Part shown: in pieces, positions 62,020 to 64,000 of the stretch | How the letters are laid out: every line of letters starts with the position of its first letter | Position numbering within the stretch: position 1 is the first letter of the stretch | From: Trema orientale | Taxonomy: Eukaryota; Streptophyta; Magnoliopsida; Rosales; Cannabaceae | Direction: 5' to 3' | DNA length: 64,000 nt | Assembly (NCBI GenBank): GCA_002914845.1 | Contig: JXTC01000037.1 | Location: 1,201,818 to 1,265,817, forward strand | Made by a program: the position numbers and the translations under genes | Notes under the pieces: generated by a model | Told to the model about the DNA's origin: nothing | What the model saw: only the letters and a program-made list of their open reading frames with translations | Databases searched by the model: none

Positions 62020-62450
62020 ATTTGTGATTATAAATGGATTTTGGGACTGATTTTTGTGTGTATTGGATTGATTTGTGGCAATGACAGTTTTCTGTGTGAT
62101 GGGTCGTCACAAATTGTGTTAAAGAATGACGGAGATCAAGAGAAAGGTGTAATTTTGTGTGTTTTTGGAATTATTTTGGACTGAATTTGTGACTACAAAC
62201 GAATTTTGGGACTGATTTTTGTGTGTGTTGGATTGATTTGTGACAATGACAGTTTTTTTGTGTGTTGGATCGTCACAAATTATGACAATTTTTGTAAGAC
62301 ATGCACAAAAATTGTGACTAGCAGTCACAAATCAAGTTTCGTTGCACAAAATTATGACTGTCATGAATTATGTATTTGATATCACAAATCAGGTTTCGTT
62401 GCACAAAACTATGACTGTCATGAATTATGTATTTGGTATCACATGTATAT
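62020..62450. repeat. TTGTGAC/GTCACAAA-rich subterminal-like repeats
   Basis: A unit of about 166 bp (TTTTGGGACTGATTTTTGTG, then GGATTGATTTGTG and CGTCACAAATT) occurs twice at about 62038 and 62204. A unit of about 57 bp (CAAATCAGGTTTCGTTGCAC, then ATGACTGTCATGAATTATG) occurs twice at about 62330-62445. GTCACAAAT words continue to about 62990. Dense short inverted words of this type are typical of CACTA-element subterminal regions, but no CACTA terminus was found. Confidence 0.6.
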
Positions 62451-63004
62451 ATATATATATAAAGCCATTTAATTTGTTGTCCAATGTGAATGCGTATTTT
62501 GCTTTTGTAAGGCAGACACAAAATTTGTGACAAATGATCACAAATCAAGGTTACACGGTATAAAAATTATAACTGCCATGAATTATGTGATTGTTAGTAT
62601 CACATATATTGACTACTAATAGAGAAAATGTCATGATTTTTCTTATAAAATTAAATTTGTGTTAAACAAATGTTACTACGCCATTGTTGCCCAATAGAGA
62701 ATAATACTTATCTTCTTTTGTAATGTTGGCACAAATTTTATTACTAAGAGTCACAAATCACAATAACATGTCAAGATTGTACAAATTACGGTAATAAAAT
62801 CTCACAGTGTCCGTAACAACGTAAAATATACTGTGACATTGAGTCCCAAAATTATGACCACGAGTCACAAATCGTGACTACTTCAAAGTTAGTAACAATA
62901 GAAAACAAAATTTCCTATTCTAAAAAAAAAAAAATTCCTTAAAAAAATTTGAGATGATAAGCTGTCAAAAAATTGTGACAAGTGGTCACACAACTTGGTA
63001 TCGC

Positions 63005-63230
63005 ATAAGGGCATTTTCAGAATGAGTTTTTTCTCTCTCTCCAAAAACTGCTAGATATGTAATCTTTTGCTCCTAGAAAAGAAATTTTGAAAAACACTCC
63101 TAAAAAAATAAAGTAAAGGCAAAGCACTCCTATCCACCTTAATTTCCCATTTTTAAAACCTGTTGACCAAAAACAAGAAGTTACCGAATACCTGCACACT
63201 TTTTTATTTCCTTTCTAACTGCTTTTAAAA
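63005..63230 (-). mobile_element. Inverted partial copy of the 420-bp unit
   Basis: The minus strand reads GGGAAATTAAGGTGGATAGG, AGTG and TTTTTTAGGAGTGTTTTTCA, matching the interior of the units at 60622-61470 in reverse. It may be the right arm of a composite terminal-repeat element of about 2.6 kb. Confidence 0.5.
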
Positions 63231-63423
63231 ATTAAAAGTAGAATCCAGAATTAATTTCAAACGGAACCAAAACGAGTGCTAGTACAATTTGGAATATTTT
63301 TGATATCATATAAAAAGTAGTTAGATCTTGCATGTGTTGTCAATAAATAGAAATATTTGTTTTTCACATAAACGTGACAGGAAATGTCAGTCTATAGAAA
63401 TTAAAACGTTTAAGCAACTGACA

Positions 63424-63561
63424 GTCATAGATACCCTTATGAGCTACAGCACTAACATAATTATCCAGGTGGAGTTGCAAATGGTGAACCAAGTCATAGA
63501 TACCCTTATGAGCTACAGCACTAACATAATTATCCAGGTGGAGTTGCAAATGGTGAACCAA
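63424..63561. repeat. Exact 69-bp tandem duplication
   Basis: The unit begins GTCATAGATACCCTTATGAG and ends GAGTTGCAAATGGTGAACCA with one further A. The second copy (63493-63561) follows directly with no difference. Because 69 is a multiple of three, frames on both strands stay open. Neither shows a known domain. Confidence 0.9.
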
Positions 63562-63609
63562 GCGCATCGTCAAAGGCGAACTTTTCAAGATTTCCATCTA
63601 ATTTCTTAG

Positions 63610-63792
63610 AGCAATGCTATGGGGCACCAGTGGTGCCCAGCACCACAGTGACATGTCTGTTTGTCACTGGATGATTTAATTAATAAACTGGGTCCCACAT
63701 GGGTCCTACTTAAATTATAATTATGATTAGCCAGTGACAGACTGACACATCACTGTGGTGCTAGGCACCACTGGTGCCCAATAGCATTATTG
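63610..63792. mobile_element. Foldback MITE with long inverted repeats and a 10-bp target duplication
   Basis: The arms of about 60 bp (AGCAATGCTATGGGGCACCA, GTGGTGCCCAGCACCACAGT and the inverse on the right) pair almost fully, including GTCACTGG/CCAGTGAC. AATTTCTTAG flanks the element at 63600-63609 and 63793-63802. A 9-10 bp duplication with long arms suggests a Mutator-type element. Confidence 0.9.
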
Positions 63793-63802
63793 AATTTCTT
63801 AG

Positions 63803-64000
63803 CTAGTAAGAAAGAATATGTACCAAGTTCTTTCTTAATTGTTGAATCAGGTGTTGTTGACACTAGACCGTATACAGGACCTGCACTTTTGTTCTGATTT
63901 CATTTATTTTAAATTTTTTTTAAAAAAGAAGTCATATTTCTGACGAATATTAGTAATTGTTTCTGTTTGGTTGCCCAGGAAAAACGAAAAAGAAGAAGAA
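63803..64000. other. Window end, no gene seen
   Basis: AT-rich sequence to the window edge; a gene starting beyond it cannot be excluded. Confidence 0.4.

Noticed and set aside
62020-62990. CRISPR-like array
   Set aside because: Short repeated words in a plant nuclear context with irregular spacing and no leader; transposon subterminal repeats explain them better.
1-64000. A new multi-gene system, such as a defence or biosynthetic cluster
   Set aside because: The intact genes belong to unrelated plant families, are far apart and on both strands; no co-functional grouping is supported.

Overview
The window is nuclear DNA of a flowering plant, most likely a woody eudicot of the rosid type. 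Evidence: GT-AG split genes for a SWEET sugar transporter, a TIR1-class auxin receptor with a miR393 site and a TLP3-class tubby F-box protein; AT-rich intergenic DNA; many small DNA transposons, tRNA-derived SINEs, a hAT transposon and an LTR retrotransposon end. Species cannot be fixed from sequence alone. Ns occur at 13637, 21073-21091, 55031, 58810-59254 and 60420.

Genes, left to right: a duplicated last-exon fragment of an FYV7-like gene joined to a retrotransposon end (1-1368); a six-exon SWEET gene (10500-11811, +); the intact three-exon FYV7-like rRNA-processing gene (13748-15412, +); a 48-residue single-pass membrane protein gene (16293-16439, -); the TIR1-like gene (24060-27287, -), with a miR393 site in its last exon and a short upstream ORF; a dead hAT transposase inside a 5.3-kb element with terminal inverted repeats and an 8-bp target duplication (39353-44653); a two-exon Gly/Pro-rich protein with a cysteine-rich tail (53789-54264, +); and a five-exon tubby-like F-box gene (56044-58161, -).

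The rest is mostly repeats. SINEs with long target duplications lie at 11955-12121 (+) and 35850-36007 (-), with a relic near 32.2 kb. One MITE family of about 240 bp has three copies (7.65, 33.8 and 37.4 kb). A second foldback family has two copies (38.2 and 51.6 kb), the latter nested in a 2-kb terminal-inverted-repeat element. A third foldback element sits at 63.6 kb with a 10-bp target duplication. Degenerate tandem arrays occupy 1.39-1.83, 3.96-4.70 and, most strikingly, 17.62-19.15 kb. A repeat-dense composite covers 60.6-63.2 kb.

The genes do not form a pathway: sugar efflux, ribosome biogenesis, auxin perception and phosphoinositide-linked F-box function are unrelated neighbours, as expected for a plant chromosome. 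I did not find a convincing new multi-gene system. The most useful leads are the 48-residue gene, the FYV7 exon joined to a retrotransposon, the GTTAC-rich array, the Gly/Pro-Cys protein and the small-element families with readable insertion footprints.
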